Positions 45,377 through 56,522 of a DNA stretch of 64,000 nucleotides are shown piece by piece. The stretch's first letter is position 1, and each line of letters begins with the position of its first letter. A model generated the notes under the pieces. The model was given only the letters and a program-made list of their open reading frames with translations. It was not told the origin of the DNA and did no database searches. The translations under genes were made by a program, and so were the position numbers. The DNA is taken from assembly GCA_009599575.1 (NCBI GenBank), contig VWND01000076.1:1736001-1800000 (forward strand), in the 5' to 3' direction. This DNA is from Blumeriella jaapii (lineage: Eukaryota; Ascomycota; Leotiomycetes; Helotiales; Drepanopezizaceae).

Positions 45377-47720
45377 ATGGTGGGTAAGAAGTCTGGAAAG
45401 GCGCTCTTGCGCGAGGAAGGTATGGACGACAACAGCTTTGCGTCGCAACAGACTGACATCTACAGGTCTGGAGAGAACAGACAACGGAATGAAGCAATCC
45501 AGCTGGCCAGAGGTCTCAATGATCAATCAGAAAAACTACTACACGTAGGTTCGACCGAGGCGCATCTTCTTCAACCAACCTTCGCCCTGCGAAATGGGTG
45601 GCCGGACCTGGAGATGACTGACAGCTCACAGTGAGTACATGAAGCGTGATGACCAGATCCTTCCATACCGCCTTCAACATGAGGCCAACCGCGAAAAGAT
45701 GATTCGGAATGCGAAGGATAGGGATAGAGCGCTGGCCCAGACTAGCCACACCGAAGTTCCCCTACTTCCCTATGCCAACCCCGACCTGGAGGAAGATGCG
45801 GATGGCAATGGGGTGGACAACTCTAAGATCATTGTCATCCACCCGGGCAGCCAGAACCTCCGCATTGGTCTTGCGAGCGACGCCCTGCCGAAGACGATCC
45901 CTATGACCATTGCCTGCAAATGGGCGACGACGGAGTCGAAAGAATACGAACCGAAACCGAAGCGGCAGAAACTAGATGGAACGCCAGAGCAGCTTTTCGG
46001 GGAGGAATTCTCGAAGCGCTACACGAAGATGGCGGGGGCATTGAAGATCGACATGCGCGCGAACAAGTTCAAGGTTCTGCCCAATTCGAAAGAGTTGGTT
46101 ATCAACTTCAACAAAAGGGCAGAGCCCGAGAAAATCCCGGAGCATAACGATCCTATAAGAATTGAGTGGACTGATATATCGAAAGACAACAAGGACGTGT
46201 CGACTTACCACACGGGTTTGGCAGCTCTACGGATACCCGACGATTCGGATCCTCCGTATAAAGTTTTCTGGCCAATACAACATGGCTATTTCCATGAGAA
46301 CGATTACATGGGTGCGGAGCACTTATTTGACGACTTTGAGTGCATCTTAGAGGACGCGATCCGAAAAGAGCTCGGTCTGGACAATAGCTCGGAATGGAAT
46401 CAGTACAGTTGTGTCGTCGTTATCCCAGACTTGTACGACAAGCGGTACGTCGAGCAGATATTGCACATGTGCATTAGAGGGTTCGAGTTCAAACAAGTGT
46501 GTTTCATTCAGGAGAGCCTGGCAGGGACGTATGGTGCGGGTTACACAAGTGCTTGCATTGTTGATATTGGGGCACAGAAGACTTCTATTTGCTGCGTAGA
46601 AGACGGTATGTGCAACGAGGACTCGAGGATCAACCTCAAGCAAGGAGGCTTTGATGTGACGGAAACCTTTGTGAAGATGATGCTGCACGACCATTTCCCG
46701 TACTCGGACATCAACTTGAAGCGAAGGTATGATTTCCTGCTCGCCGAGGAGCTGAAGATAAATTACTGCACCATGAACTATGCGGAGGTTGCTGGGCGGA
46801 CGCACGACTTTCACCTTCGAGTGCCCAATCAGCCTACCCGGAAATATCAGTTCAAGACCTACGACGAAGTCATCTTGGCGCCGATGGGATTCTTCGACCC
46901 TTCATTGTTTGACAATACGGATAAACTGGTCGGGCGTCGAAAGTTCATCGATCGCTCTTACAACGCGTACGATGCGGATACGCCGGACGACCCAACTTCA
47001 GCAGCTCAACATGCAATCTTGGCCAGCATTCAGCCGTCCGTTGCTACAACTGCCAACGGCTTATCCTTCAATGGTCACGCGGAATTGGCCACCCCTTCAA
47101 AAGAAAGGCCAAATCCATACTCGTACCTTAATGAGACGAACGGTAACTCTCGAGTCACATCTGCAGCTGGATCACCAGCACCAGAAGGTGCCAGTACGCC
47201 CGCAGCGCCTTTTGTCTTTGGCGCAAACGGTACGAACGGCGGATCTCCAGGCCCAGGCCTTCAGTACAATGGTTCATATCCCGGCGGCACGCCCATGCCC
47301 CCGGCTGGCATATTCGTTGATGCCCAGTCTCGCACCCAGAGGGATCTCGCAAACGAGCGGGACGCTGTGCTTCCCGTCGCTCCTCTCGACGCAGCCATCA
47401 TCACATCTATCACTCACGCTACTCGCGGCGACGACAAGAGACTGCGCGACTTTTTCGGCGGCATCATGATCATTGGCGGCGGTGGCAAGACACCGGGCCT
47501 TGGCCCCTTCCTCGAAGAAAGGCTCAAACAAAAGAGACCGGATCTGGCTGAGAAGATTCTGGTGGGTACGAGTCCGAGGGAGATGGATGGTCAGGTTGTG
47601 GTGTGGAAGGGGGCAAGTGTGTATGCGAGAATGAATGCACATGAGAGTTGGGTTGGACCTTTGGAATACGAGAAGCTGGGGAGCAGAGTATTGTGGCACA
47701 AGGTACTTTGGCATTACTGA
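45377..47720 (+). CDS. ARP8: Actin-related protein 8 (INO80 complex subunit)
   Basis: Nuclear actin-fold subunit of the INO80 remodeller (nucleosome and actin binding module). Three exons, 45377-45419, 45466-45544 and 45632-47720, give 736 residues. The first two introns (46 and 87 nt) are needed to obtain the family N-terminus MVGKKSGKALLREEG, then LERTDNGMKQSSWPEVS, INQKNYYT, EYMKRDDQILPYRLQHEAN. The core shows IIVIHPGSQNLRIGLASDA (phosphate-loop equivalent), FWPIQHGYFHENDYMG, CVVVIPDLYDKRYVEQIL, CFIQESLAGTYGAGYTSACI, VDIGAQKTSICCVEDG and GGIMIIGGGGKTPGLG. A Gly/Ser/Pro-rich insert lies at about residues 470-560. The end VVWKGASVYARMNAHESW matches the family. It sits on the same strand as, and just after, the NF-X1 gene. 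Confidence 0.95.
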
Positions 47721-48475
47721 AGTAGTACTACATTACGAATGGGAAGTAGGGAGTTACAAGGGATGGTAACGGGCGTTTGAGGAGGGAAAGCACTGGAAAA
47801 TATTGTAGGATGACGGAAAACTATACTTTCTAAAGCCTAACTAGCTGTATATTTTAGACTTAAATTGATCTCTCACCAGGAAGGTTTTTTTTGGAGGGGA
47901 GAGGGGGGTGGACGGGGGCAATCCAGCAATAAGGGGTGCCGCCCTGCTTCACGAGTTGTGATGGTTTTCTGGTGACTCTGCTCTCAAATTCCCCAATCCC
48001 GCTCGTTTTTCTGTCGATGAGCCTTGCCTTTGTAATCGTCCCTGGCACTCAGCGAATCCTGCTTCCGGACCTCTCGTGTCTTTCCAGATGCTTCGCTTTA
48101 TTGATACGCGTCCCAAGGAAAGAATCCACGGAGCAAGGTAGGTTCTCATCGGCTTGGCTGCTCAACAAGTCAACGCATCTGGGACATCGGTAGAATGGAT
48201 CGTAGAAATCGTGAGGAGCTCGCCTGAAGTACTGTGGTGTGATCGTTTCCATAGTATCTCCGCATACGACCCTAACGTACTGTGATGTTTGATCGTTTCC
48301 ATGGTATCTCTGCATGCGGCCCTTTTCCCATTTCTCTGCCAGAACGCCCCAATCCAGAGCTCGCCAAAACCCTTCAAGCTCAGCAGTTTGAACGCCTAAA
48401 ATTCGAACGCCATCCATGCCGCAGGGACGCCACCGAGAATCCGAGTTCCCCCAATACCAAACACCATCCACGCAG
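47721..48475. other. Convergent intergenic region ARP8 / CTK3 with a short tandem duplication
   Basis: No gene was recognised. At about 48227-48318 two 46-bp copies occur in tandem, each containing TGATCGTTTCCAT(A/G)GTATCTC with a preceding TACTGTG. They have diverged at several positions. Confidence 0.5.
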
Positions 48476-49254
48476 TTATTCAGTACCACAGGACATCTTT
48501 GCAAACTCTTCCTTCCATTCCTCCCCACACTTGACTCGCTCGGCAGCCTCCTCGGCATACAGTTCAAAATCGTCCTCTCCAAGATCACTCGTGTCTTCCC
48601 AGAGCTTATCAAACTCATCCTCAGCGCCTCCCTTCGGCGTCGCCCAGATGTGTTCCCTCAACCTCTTGTGTCGCTCGCGGTCTTCCTCGATGCGCTGTTC
48701 AATTTGCTTCTTGTCAAGCTTCTGAGCCGCTCTCGGGGCATCGATCTCGGCACCGGGCTCGGTATCGCGTTCCTTGAGGAGCTCCTCGATTTCGGAGACA
48801 GTCTGTTGGAGCAAGAAGGATTTCGCCTGCAGCGCCTGAAGGACCTTACGCACAACCTTGACGTTGGCGGCGCCCGAGCCACTTTCGGGGGCGACGGCGT
48901 CGACGATGCGCAGGATGTCGCGCTGCATCATGCGGATGTAGTCGTAGTGGTTCTCGCGGGCGGCCATGTCGCAGAGATGCTCGATGAAGAACATGATGTT
49001 GGCGCGGTTGTTCATGGAGTTATTGGTCTGATCAGAATCAGTGCGGCTCATTGATCTGAAGAATGCGATCAGAGCGTTGTATGTTTGACTCGAAGACGTA
49101 CCCTTTCCAATTGCTCCAGGATGCATGAATGTAAGTCCTCGTCCAGCTCACGGAATTTCAAGGCATACTGGGCGGCTTTATTCGAGCTTGTGACACTGGC
49201 CGTCATGCCCGACAGGAAGCTTGTAAATCGGATGCGCACCTCGAACGGGTCCAT
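48476..49254 (-). CDS. CTK3: CTD kinase subunit gamma (Ctk3)
   Basis: Non-catalytic subunit of the CTDK-I kinase, which phosphorylates the RNA polymerase II C-terminal domain. It has an N-terminal CID-like fold. Two exons, 49254-49102 and 49027-48476, separated by a 74-nt intron, give 234 residues. Conserved stretches are MDPFEVRIRFTSFLSGM, AAQYALKFRELDEDLHSCIL, EQLERTNNSMNNRANIMFFI, EHLCDMAARENHYDYIRMMQ, RDILRIVDAVAPE and ANVKVVRKVLQALQ. A Glu/Lys-rich helical tail ends RHKRLREHIWATPKGGAEDE and FDKLWEDTSDLGEDD. Length and layout fit fungal Ctk3. Confidence 0.93.
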
Positions 49255-49576
49255 GATGTGTAGTCTGAAGGGTTATTGAGTGGTCATTTCCGAGGTGAAT
49301 GAATGTTTTGATATCAAGTTGCTCGGCGAGCCTCGTCCTCGTCATATTCTCGGGTCCGGGGAAACCCTGATCCGGCGGCCGAGCAGACATGCCAATTTTT
49401 ACATCGAGTATACAGTGCTCATGTTGCATCACACATTTGCTGGTTCCAGAACATGCCCATGCTATTATCGAAAACTCATACACACGGCAAGTCCAAAGTC
49501 TCTGGAGCCATCTCCACCGAACCCAGAAATCCGTCGGCCAAATTCCCCTCGTGTCGCCGTTTTGCTACCTTTGACC
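49255..49576. other. Short intergenic region CTK3 / GNAT
   Basis: About 320 bp with no recognised gene. It contains the CTK3 promoter on the minus strand. Confidence 0.4.
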
Positions 49577-50282
49577 CTACCACTCACGCCGGAATGTGTC
49601 CCTAAACCCTTTTCCTCCGCACTGCTTCTGAGTTAAAGCACCCGGTTCCTTCATCTCTATAAGAGCAATGCTCAGTCCAGGCGTCGTATCCTCGAGGAGC
49701 ATCTTCGTAAGCTCCTCGTAGAAGGGAACGCTCTTCTCCCAGTTCCGAGTAACCAGCATACGTTTCTTGAGATAAGGCATTGCCTCAATTCCTTCCTGCA
49801 CACAGCCCACCAACCACCTTCCCAGGCCTCGACCCTGGAAATCAGGCTTGACGTAGACGTCGGTCAGGTAGAAAAGGGTGGTACGGTCCGTAATGCAGCG
49901 AGCGGTGCCGACGAACGTCAATGAATCGCTCGCGTAAGCTTCTTCTGCAGCTAAGCATATCAAGTTTCAGTATCTGAGTTCGTAAATCATGTGAGACTAC
50001 TTCTTTCGGGAGATCTTACCAGGTTTTTCTTTGATCTCGTACAGGCCGAAGAAAATACAATTGCGTAGTGTCTCAAACAACACGTCTTCTGGGAGAGGTC
50101 CAGTCCAGGATATCTCCTTCGAGGCCAAGGCTTTGTTTTATCCGCAGCTTCAGGGACTTAGGATTCGAGATGATGGTTCGTGTCTTGACCAATTGCGTTG
50201 AGAAAGTGTTTGGGCAGAGGTGCTGGCCCATAAGAGGTAGTTGAGGGGTCTCTGATAGAGGTCCCAAATCGAAGTGAACCAT
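49577..50282 (-). CDS. GNAT-family N-acetyltransferase, frame break near the N-terminus
   Basis: Predicted acetyl-CoA-dependent N-acetyltransferase; substrate unknown. An intron (49951-50019, donor GTAAGA, acceptor GCTTAG) separates two parts. The second exon carries the acetyl-CoA-binding motif A: FYLTDVYVKPDFQGRGLGRW (Q/RxxGxG/A as QGRGLG), then NWEKSVPFYEELT (motif B region). The first exon reads GPLPEDVLFETLRNCIFFGL and YEIKEKP. Upstream, the only ATG-led frame (MVHFDLGPLSETPQLP to ISNPKSLKLRI) joins this exon only if one base is removed from an AAAA run at about 50136-50139. With that change the text would run on into ALASKEISWTGPLPEDV, as expected for the family. Read literally, the upstream frame ends at 50073. 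A shorter start downstream is possible but would lack the beta-1 region. It could be a sequencing error or an early pseudogene. Confidence 0.75.
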
Positions 50283-51390
50283 CGCTAGATATTATACGCA
50301 TTTTACTTCTAGTTGTATGCGGATCTTGTTGTATGCGGATCTTGATTCACTATTTTTCTCTCAGAAGCAAGTCACACCTTTTCATCACAAAGGGGATTTA
50401 GCGAGCCTTGGCGTAAACACCACTCCTTCCTGGCTTGTAGGCGTCAGAATCTCCCCTCAAATCATCTGAAGCCTTGCAAAATCAACACTTTCTCCCCAAG
50501 TATTGCGCCAAAATCATTTAATCCACGCCATCGGACGTTTGTCGTGCTTCATATGATGAGCCGGAAACAGTATTTCCAAGCTACCAGCATTTCTGCTCTC
50601 TTGGCAATGAGTACCTGTCCATGCTTTATGCCTCTGTTAGCGAGCTCCTTCAGGTGATCATTACAGTCAAGGAAGCAGGGAGCAGACATGTGTGGCAGAA
50701 ATATCTTGTCTATCTCCGAGGTGTCGTCAGGCACGCAGCATCGGAAGGAGGTCACATTTCCCGCGAGTTTGGCGGGACGTAAGGGGCATGACTTCAGCCC
50801 GGCTGCTGTTACAGCTTCTCCAGACTTGTAACAGCTACTGTTTGTACAGTACAATACCAAGAACAGATCTACACGAAGGTAGGATCGTGCGGGGTAGAGA
50901 AAAACATGTGAGGCCGGGCGCAAATTCGCTCTCTTTCGACGCCAAGCTGGATGTTCTTGGCGTTTACAGCGTACAAGTCGACATGACATGGAATGAGATG
51001 ACTGAAGACATACATGCCACTATTCACAGAAAAGCTGATTGCGTGAAGCTGAATGTGAATTTCCAATGTCGACCTCCTGACGTCCCGAAACGTTCTCCGA
51101 GGCCGGCAAGCGACCGATTGTCAACAGACGAGTGTTGATTGGCTGGCGCAAACGCCACTCCAGAGGCTCGTGGGCTTTATTCCCGAGGTCAAACCATTGC
51201 CGCTTCTGTCCTCCCGAAGCAACGACGTCGATAATTTGCCTCTTGCAATTGACGCCGACCTCGTCGACCGCAACGTCTGATTGTATTTGCCCTGCACCGC
51301 ATCCTGAGGTTCGCGACAAGACAACTCGACAAGACAACCCAATAAGACACCTCAACTCTACCGCAACGCTACCTACTCCCTACTACCACG
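50283..51390. other. Divergent intergenic region GNAT / SDHB
   Basis: No gene can be supported. A minus-strand frame of 146 codons (50549-50989) overlaps a plus-strand frame of 148 codons (50692-51138). Neither has a recognisable motif or domain, although the minus-strand one is Cys-rich (CCVPDDTSEIDK, CFLDCNDHL). One GTACAGTAC-type motif lies near 50846. The SDHB promoter lies at the right end, with a C/A-rich leader. Confidence 0.4.
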
Positions 51391-52365
51391 ATGGCCTCCC
51401 TCCGCTCCACCTCCCGCCTCTTCGCGGCCGCCAGCCGACCAGCTTTCCGCAGCTCGATGCCCGTACGAGCATTCGCCTCGCACGCGACGACTGGTGCCGT
51501 CTCGTCCAGCAAGACTTCTCCCGTCGTCGAGCCTAATGTCGACCCCGAGGCCAGGACCAAGACGTTCCACATATACCGCTGGAATCCCGACGAGCCGACC
51601 TCGAAGCCTCGCATGCAGAGCTACACCCTCGACCTGAACAAGACCGGTCCCATGATGCTGGATGCCCTGATTCGCATCAAGAACGAGGTTGATCCGACGT
51701 TGACCTTCCGACGGAGCTGCAGAGAGGGGATCTGTGGTAGCTGCGCCATGAACATCGATGGTGTCAACACACTTGCTTGCTTGTGTAAGTGATGTACTAC
51801 TGTATTTGTGCCTGTACCATGGCCGAGGGAAAGATGCGGGCGGTTTCCCGTGTCTGTATGTCGCGAACACAAGCTGATTTCACTCCGCTCAGGCCGCATT
51901 CCCACCGACACCAAGCAAGAATCCAAGATCTACCCTCTTCCCCACACCTACGTCGTCAAGGACATCGTCCCTGACCTGACCCTCTTCTACAAGCAATACA
52001 AGTCCATCAAGCCGTACCTCCAGCACTCGGGCCCCGGCCCCAACGGCAAGGAATACCTGCAATCGAAGGAGGAGCGCAAGAAGCTGGACGGTCTCTACGA
52101 GTGCATTCTCTGCGCTTGCTGCTCGACCTCCTGCCCCTCGTACTGGTGGAACTCGGAGGAGTACCTCGGGCCCGCTGTCCTGATGCAGAGTTACAGGTGG
52201 CTGGCGGACTCGCGTGACCAGAAGAAGGAGGAGCGCAAAGCGGCGCTGGACAACAGCATGAGCGTCTACCGATGTCACACGATTCTCAACTGCTCGAGGA
52301 CATGCCCCAAGGGATTGAACCCTGGTTTGGCGATCGCAGAGATCAAGAAGGAACTCGCTTTTTAG
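51391..52365 (+). CDS. SDHB: Succinate dehydrogenase iron-sulfur subunit, mitochondrial
   Basis: Electron-transfer subunit of respiratory complex II in the inner mitochondrial membrane, passing electrons from the flavoprotein to ubiquinone. Two exons, 51391-51784 and 51893-52365 (108-nt intron), give 288 residues. The presequence [19 protein letters not shown] is Ser/Arg-rich. The [2Fe-2S] ligands are in [20 protein letters not shown] followed by CLC. The [4Fe-4S] and [3Fe-4S] clusters use [16 protein letters not shown] and [19 protein letters not shown]. The histidine in RCHTILNC is the residue whose replacement gives carboxin and related fungicide resistance in many fungi; here it is the wild-type His. 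It is a compact, unambiguous gene that ends KKELAF. Confidence 0.97.
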
Positions 52366-53267
52366 AAAGCTCGTGTCTGATAATGGGATGACAGGAACCG
52401 GATGGCGTGGCTAGGGATGCGAGAGTGTTATCAAGCAGAAGCAGGTGGCGAGATGCGGGCGTCGTGGGTTGACGGAACCAACCTGGGTCGATTGTGCGGC
52501 CATGTATATGAAAGTGTCTTTGCAGCATTGAAATTCCATATTGCCTATCAGTACCTACTCGGTTCCCACTCGTCACCACCCGAGCCTGAGCTGCTTTACG
52601 GAAACTTGGAACTAGTGGAGAAAGAGGATTTCCCAAACAAACGTGATGGCCTGAACATAGAAGATGATCGCACGTGCTAGCCAACAGAGCACCATGTGCT
52701 CCTCACTCAAAAAGACGTAAACTTTGTTGATCCGATGTTGCCGGAACAGTTTCTTCAACACCTGAGAGACTCTTCGCAGCTACAGCCAGTACCTTGAAAG
52801 TCCCGACGTCGTCGCGCGAGCTCTTAACTCACTTGTCGTTCATCGAGTCTGGCGATGCTCGGGGCGTCGAGCCGAGATAGATACTGCCCATATCGCAGCG
52901 AGGATGTCCTTACGTGGGCGGCGTCTCCGGCATGAAAAGTGTGTCAATGAAATGCTCTTGCTACCCCACAGACAGACACATCCCGAAAGTCTTGCAATGC
53001 CTGTCGTCCTGCAGAGCCGAATATCGGCGGCGACATGGAAATCTCGTCCTTCGGCAGCATTCTCTTTTGGTATGTGGCCCTTCTTCCTCAGGGGTTGATA
53101 GTGAATTGATTTCGTAACCATCATCTTGCGATTCCCAAATCAGAGCAGGAGGAAACTGACCTCTCCTGGAGATAAAGCGAGCGCCCAGACTCCTGACGCC
53201 CACGCAAGGTATGCAGCAAGAAAACCCGCCTACCCAGCGACGCTGGAGATGCAGCAAGAGTCAACGA
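52366..53267. other. Convergent intergenic region SDHB / BEM46
   Basis: About 900 bp between two 3' ends. It has no recognised gene; frames of 60-110 codons occur on both strands without motifs. Confidence 0.45.
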
Positions 53268-54591
53268 TCATCCAGAATGGGTATCCAGGTTCGCAACAAA
53301 GTCATCTATCGCTTCGAAATAGCCGGCCTCGACGACGCTGGAGTTGTGGTCGCCTCCCGGTAGAGGCTTCCACACCTTCGTAGGGGTCTGACAGATATCG
53401 TAGAGGCGGCGCATGTGGGATGGTCTGCATTCCGTGTCAGCAACGAATCTCACGGAGCGCGAGAGAGGGAACGGCATTTGGTAGTGGTGTCAGAGATTCT
53501 CAAGGTGTAAAATCCGGTCCCATAAGGGATCATGTTTTGTGGATGGAAATTAAGTCATCATTCACAGGGCATTCTGGCGGTCAAAGGAACAAGAGGCACA
53601 TACGGTACAATCTCGTCTTGTAGACCAGACAGAAAGAGGACCGGAACTTCCGTGATAGAAGGAAGAATGGTGTCAGAGGGCCAGACTTGATGGCAGAGGA
53701 GCGTGAGATATTTCGCCGGCGGGATGATGCTATCCACTTTCTTAGCCAGGTTCGAGCAGCAGAAGCAAGATCCAAGATACGTACGAGGGAATCAGTTTCC
53801 GCATGCTCAAAAAGGTGTTCTCCAGCACCAAACCCACCAACCGCTTGTCGTTCTGGTTCTTGGCCACCAGCTGAATGCTCACGGCTCCGCCCAAGCTCTG
53901 CCCGTAAATCACAACATCATTATCGCGAGTCTCGGCGCGTCGACGCAGGTATTGGAAGGCGGTTTGCGCGTCAATCACGAGGCCGGCCTCGTCCGGGGAT
54001 CCGGTCGACAGGCCATAACCACGGTATTCAAGCATCAACACGCTGCACCCGATTCTCTGTACGAACATGCGCGCGATGGGGACGCGGTGGCCGATGTTTC
54101 CCGCGTTGCCGTGGAACATCAGGATGGTGATGTTCCTGCGCACGCCCGTCTTTGGGGGGCGGATGAAGAAGGCCGAGAGCTTCTCGCCGTCGGGCGTCGG
54201 GATCATCAACTCTTCGAAGTCGCTGATGCCGAACTGAGAGGGTCGCGGCACTTCGGTGCGAGCATTGTCTGGGATGTGCGAGGGGTAAATCAAAGCTCTG
54301 CGAAGGTCGGAGGGGATCAGCGCGTGTTCGAATGAACGTTTCGACGGGCAGAGAGAATGGCTCGCCCACTTACTTCTGCTTGAAGTACAGCAAGGAGCTG
54401 AACAGCGCTGCGACACTCTATCTCGCGCGTCAGTACAGGTCTTCCGGCACGCAGGAGGCCGCGCAGGAGGGCAAAGGGGCGCGAACCGACGACAGCAGGA
54501 CTGGGAGGCGCATGTAGCCGTACGCCGTGCTCGCGACGTGGGAGACCTGCTGTAGGTATCCGCCCGAGTTCTCCGGTGAGGAAGACATCAT
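53268..54591 (-). CDS. BEM46-type alpha/beta hydrolase, membrane-anchored
   Basis: Serine hydrolase of the BEM46/ABHD13 family, probably anchored to the ER or plasma membrane by an N-terminal helix; its natural substrate is unknown. The spliced N-terminus is MMSSSPENSGGYLQQVSHVA, then YGYMRLPVLLSS joined to SVAALFSSLLYFKQK (membrane segment) and ALIYPSHIPDNARTEVPRP, after two introns near 54.37-54.50 kb. The hydrolase core has ILMFHGNAGNIGHRVPIAR (oxyanion region), LMLEYRGYGLSTGSP, VIYGQSLGGAVSIQLVAKN (nucleophile Ser in GQSLGG), a segment with PAKYLTLLCHQVWPS, then VLFLSGLQDEIVPPSHMRRL (acid Asp) and PLPGGDHNSSVV (catalytic His). Two more introns lie at about 53.70-53.76 and 53.43-53.61 kb; the latter is long (about 180 nt). 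The stop is at 53268-53270. The triad is complete. Confidence 0.92.
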
Positions 54592-55281
54592 GGCATGCGG
54601 TTGGCCGTGTGGAGAGAGATGAGCAGCGATGCGCAACGTGAAGACGCGTCAGACAAAAGACGGAGGTTGGAGAGTGTAGGGAGGAACGCTGGCCAAGTGA
54701 GTGGATGTCTGGGCGTCGATGTCGCCGAGTGCCAGAGTTGCGGTCAGAAGGTTGATGCAGGTTTGATAAGAGGCTATATCACAATACCGTATATACAGAC
54801 CATAGGTAGGTATAGTACAGTTAGTACCTGAGCCAACGCAAAGATACGGCACCTACTTGTCACTATTGATATCCTGCGCGTCGATATCTAAGAACGAACC
54901 AATGCCACAGGGAAGCGAGGTCAAAGTAAACATACACCAACAACAACTTGGGAATCAGCGACTGCGCACGAATTTACAGTCAGATACGGTACATAGCGAT
55001 TGAAAATTGACACTATATCAAGCTCGATTGGGTCTCAGACACTCTCCATATCAAAGTTCGCATTAAAGTTCCTCTTTGCTCCAGAGTACTTACTGTGTAC
55101 GCGGTAGATCTTTACTTAACTTTCTTCTGTTTACCTCTTCGTCGTCTCGGCTGTGGGGCCGGAAGAAAGAAAACAAAAAAATCACCCAAAAAAAAATCCA
55201 AACCACCCCCCCCCCCCCCCCCCCCCCCCCCCAACCCAGAAAAGAAAAACGTGCAACACGGCCAACGACTTCTTTACAACA
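54592..55281. promoter_or_regulatory. Divergent promoter region BEM46 / GCIP-family gene, with C-run
   Basis: 690 bp without a recognised gene. A C homopolymer of about 30 bases (about 55203-55232, broken by one A) lies just upstream of the GCIP-family start at 55282. TACAGTTAG/TACCT units occur near 54810-54830. Confidence 0.5.
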
Positions 55282-56486
55282 ATGGCCAGCACCAACGGCC
55301 AGTCTGACAACGATCTAAAGATCCTCAAGGCTACAGTCGCAACCGCTACCGTCCTCATCTCCCAACTCCAGGCCCAAGCAGCGCCAGCCGGAAGCTCAGC
55401 GTCCGCCGTCAATGCGCTGAACCTTGCCTCCGATGCAGCTGCTTTGATTCGCGCCCATTCAACGAAAGTGTCGCTCCTGATCATCAATAAGCCCTTCACG
55501 GCATCTGCGATCACTGCGGTCCTCCGCGAGCTCGTCAGTGGCCCTCTGCCCGGCCTTGCGTCGGCGGTAGAGCTATGCGATAGCCGATACACCAAGGCGA
55601 TGAGCGAGGAGCTGAAATATCAAGCCGGCAGGGTGTTCGTGGAATTGGGCAATCTTCTGAAGGCCGTACCACTCGACGGCAAGATCCTCAGCGACGATGC
55701 GAAGAATGGCACGGGATCAACCAAGGGGAATGGCAGCCTGGCAGTGACTGGTGCGCTATGGCAGGCTTGCGACGCCGTGGTAGAGTTGGAGAAGGCCGGG
55801 ATTGCCGGCCTGCTCGTGAGGAAGGCCGAACAGTATAAAGCCACGCTGAAAGATGCGCTGGAGGAGCTACACGAGTGGGCCGAGGAGGAGTCAGATGGGG
55901 AGGAAGGGGATCTGGGGAGCGGGAATGAGGACGCTGCGCAGAGGGCGGTGGACGACATGTTTGGCTCGCAGAGGCATATTCCGAGCGATGACCCGGACAG
56001 GATACGACCGAGGCTGGAGGGCTCGTTGAAGAGGCTGAGGCTGCTCATGTTGATGTATCAGGCGGTTGTGAAAAGACGGCTCAGGACTCTACCTTCGCTG
56101 CCAACGACCGAGGAACCGCCCGCGTTGAAAGCTACAGACGTTCCCAAGCAAAGAGACTCGGACGAGAGTCACACCACCAAGGGAGGGAAGGGCGCTTCGG
56201 TAGTCCACAACGTAGACAGAGTCGTAGAGCTGATGAGGGAGTTGCCGGATGTCGTGGATGAGCTCGCCAGCGCCTTTTACGAGCTCGATCAGGAAGAGAT
56301 AGACCGGTTGATGGATCGGTGTTTCTCTACCGGATCTGCAGCTGTCGAGCTACTACGTCTGAACTGGGACGGGCAAGAGGATGAGTTCACTGCTTGGGTG
56401 AGTGAGAAGGTTCACGAAAGTGCCGAAAACTTGCTGACCCAAACCAGGCCCAGAAGTTTCAAACCGCTATCAAGATGGAGGCGTGA
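55282..56486 (+). CDS. GCIP (Grap2 and cyclin-D-interacting) family protein
   Basis: All-helical protein of 384 residues similar to the CCNDBP1/GCIP family (PF13324), whose fungal members are poorly characterised. The start at 55282 (MASTNGQSDNDLKILKATVA) follows a C-rich leader; frames starting further upstream only read the poly-C/poly-A leader. Conserved parts are LVSGPLPGLASAVELCD, LKYQAGRVFVELGNLLKAV, ALWQACDAVVELEKAGIAGL and ALEELHEWAEEESDGEEGD. The two-exon model (55282-56397 and 56448-56486, intron with donor GTGAGT and acceptor ACCAG) gives the end DEFTAW joined to AQKFQTAIKMEA. Reading through the intron would add about 60 unlike residues. A perfect 32-bp tandem duplication covers the stop codon. 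Confidence 0.87.
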
Positions 56487-56522
56487 AGATTCAAACCGCT
56501 ATCAAGATGGAGGCGTGAAGAT
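56459..56522. repeat. Perfect 32-bp tandem duplication across the GCIP stop codon
   Basis: Two identical 32-bp units, 56459-56490 and 56491-56522, start TCAAACCGCTATC and end GCGTGAAGAT. The TGA stop of the spliced GCIP-family frame is in the first copy. The second copy is untranslated if splicing is as modelled, but coding if the intron is retained. Confidence 0.95.

Noticed and set aside
50549..51138. Overlapping 146- and 148-codon frames on opposite strands
   Set aside because: Neither has domain motifs, introns or neighbours that support it, and they exclude each other over most of their length.
55153..55281. Upstream extension of the GCIP-family frame
   Set aside because: The added residues are Lys/Pro/Asn from poly-A and poly-C leader sequence.
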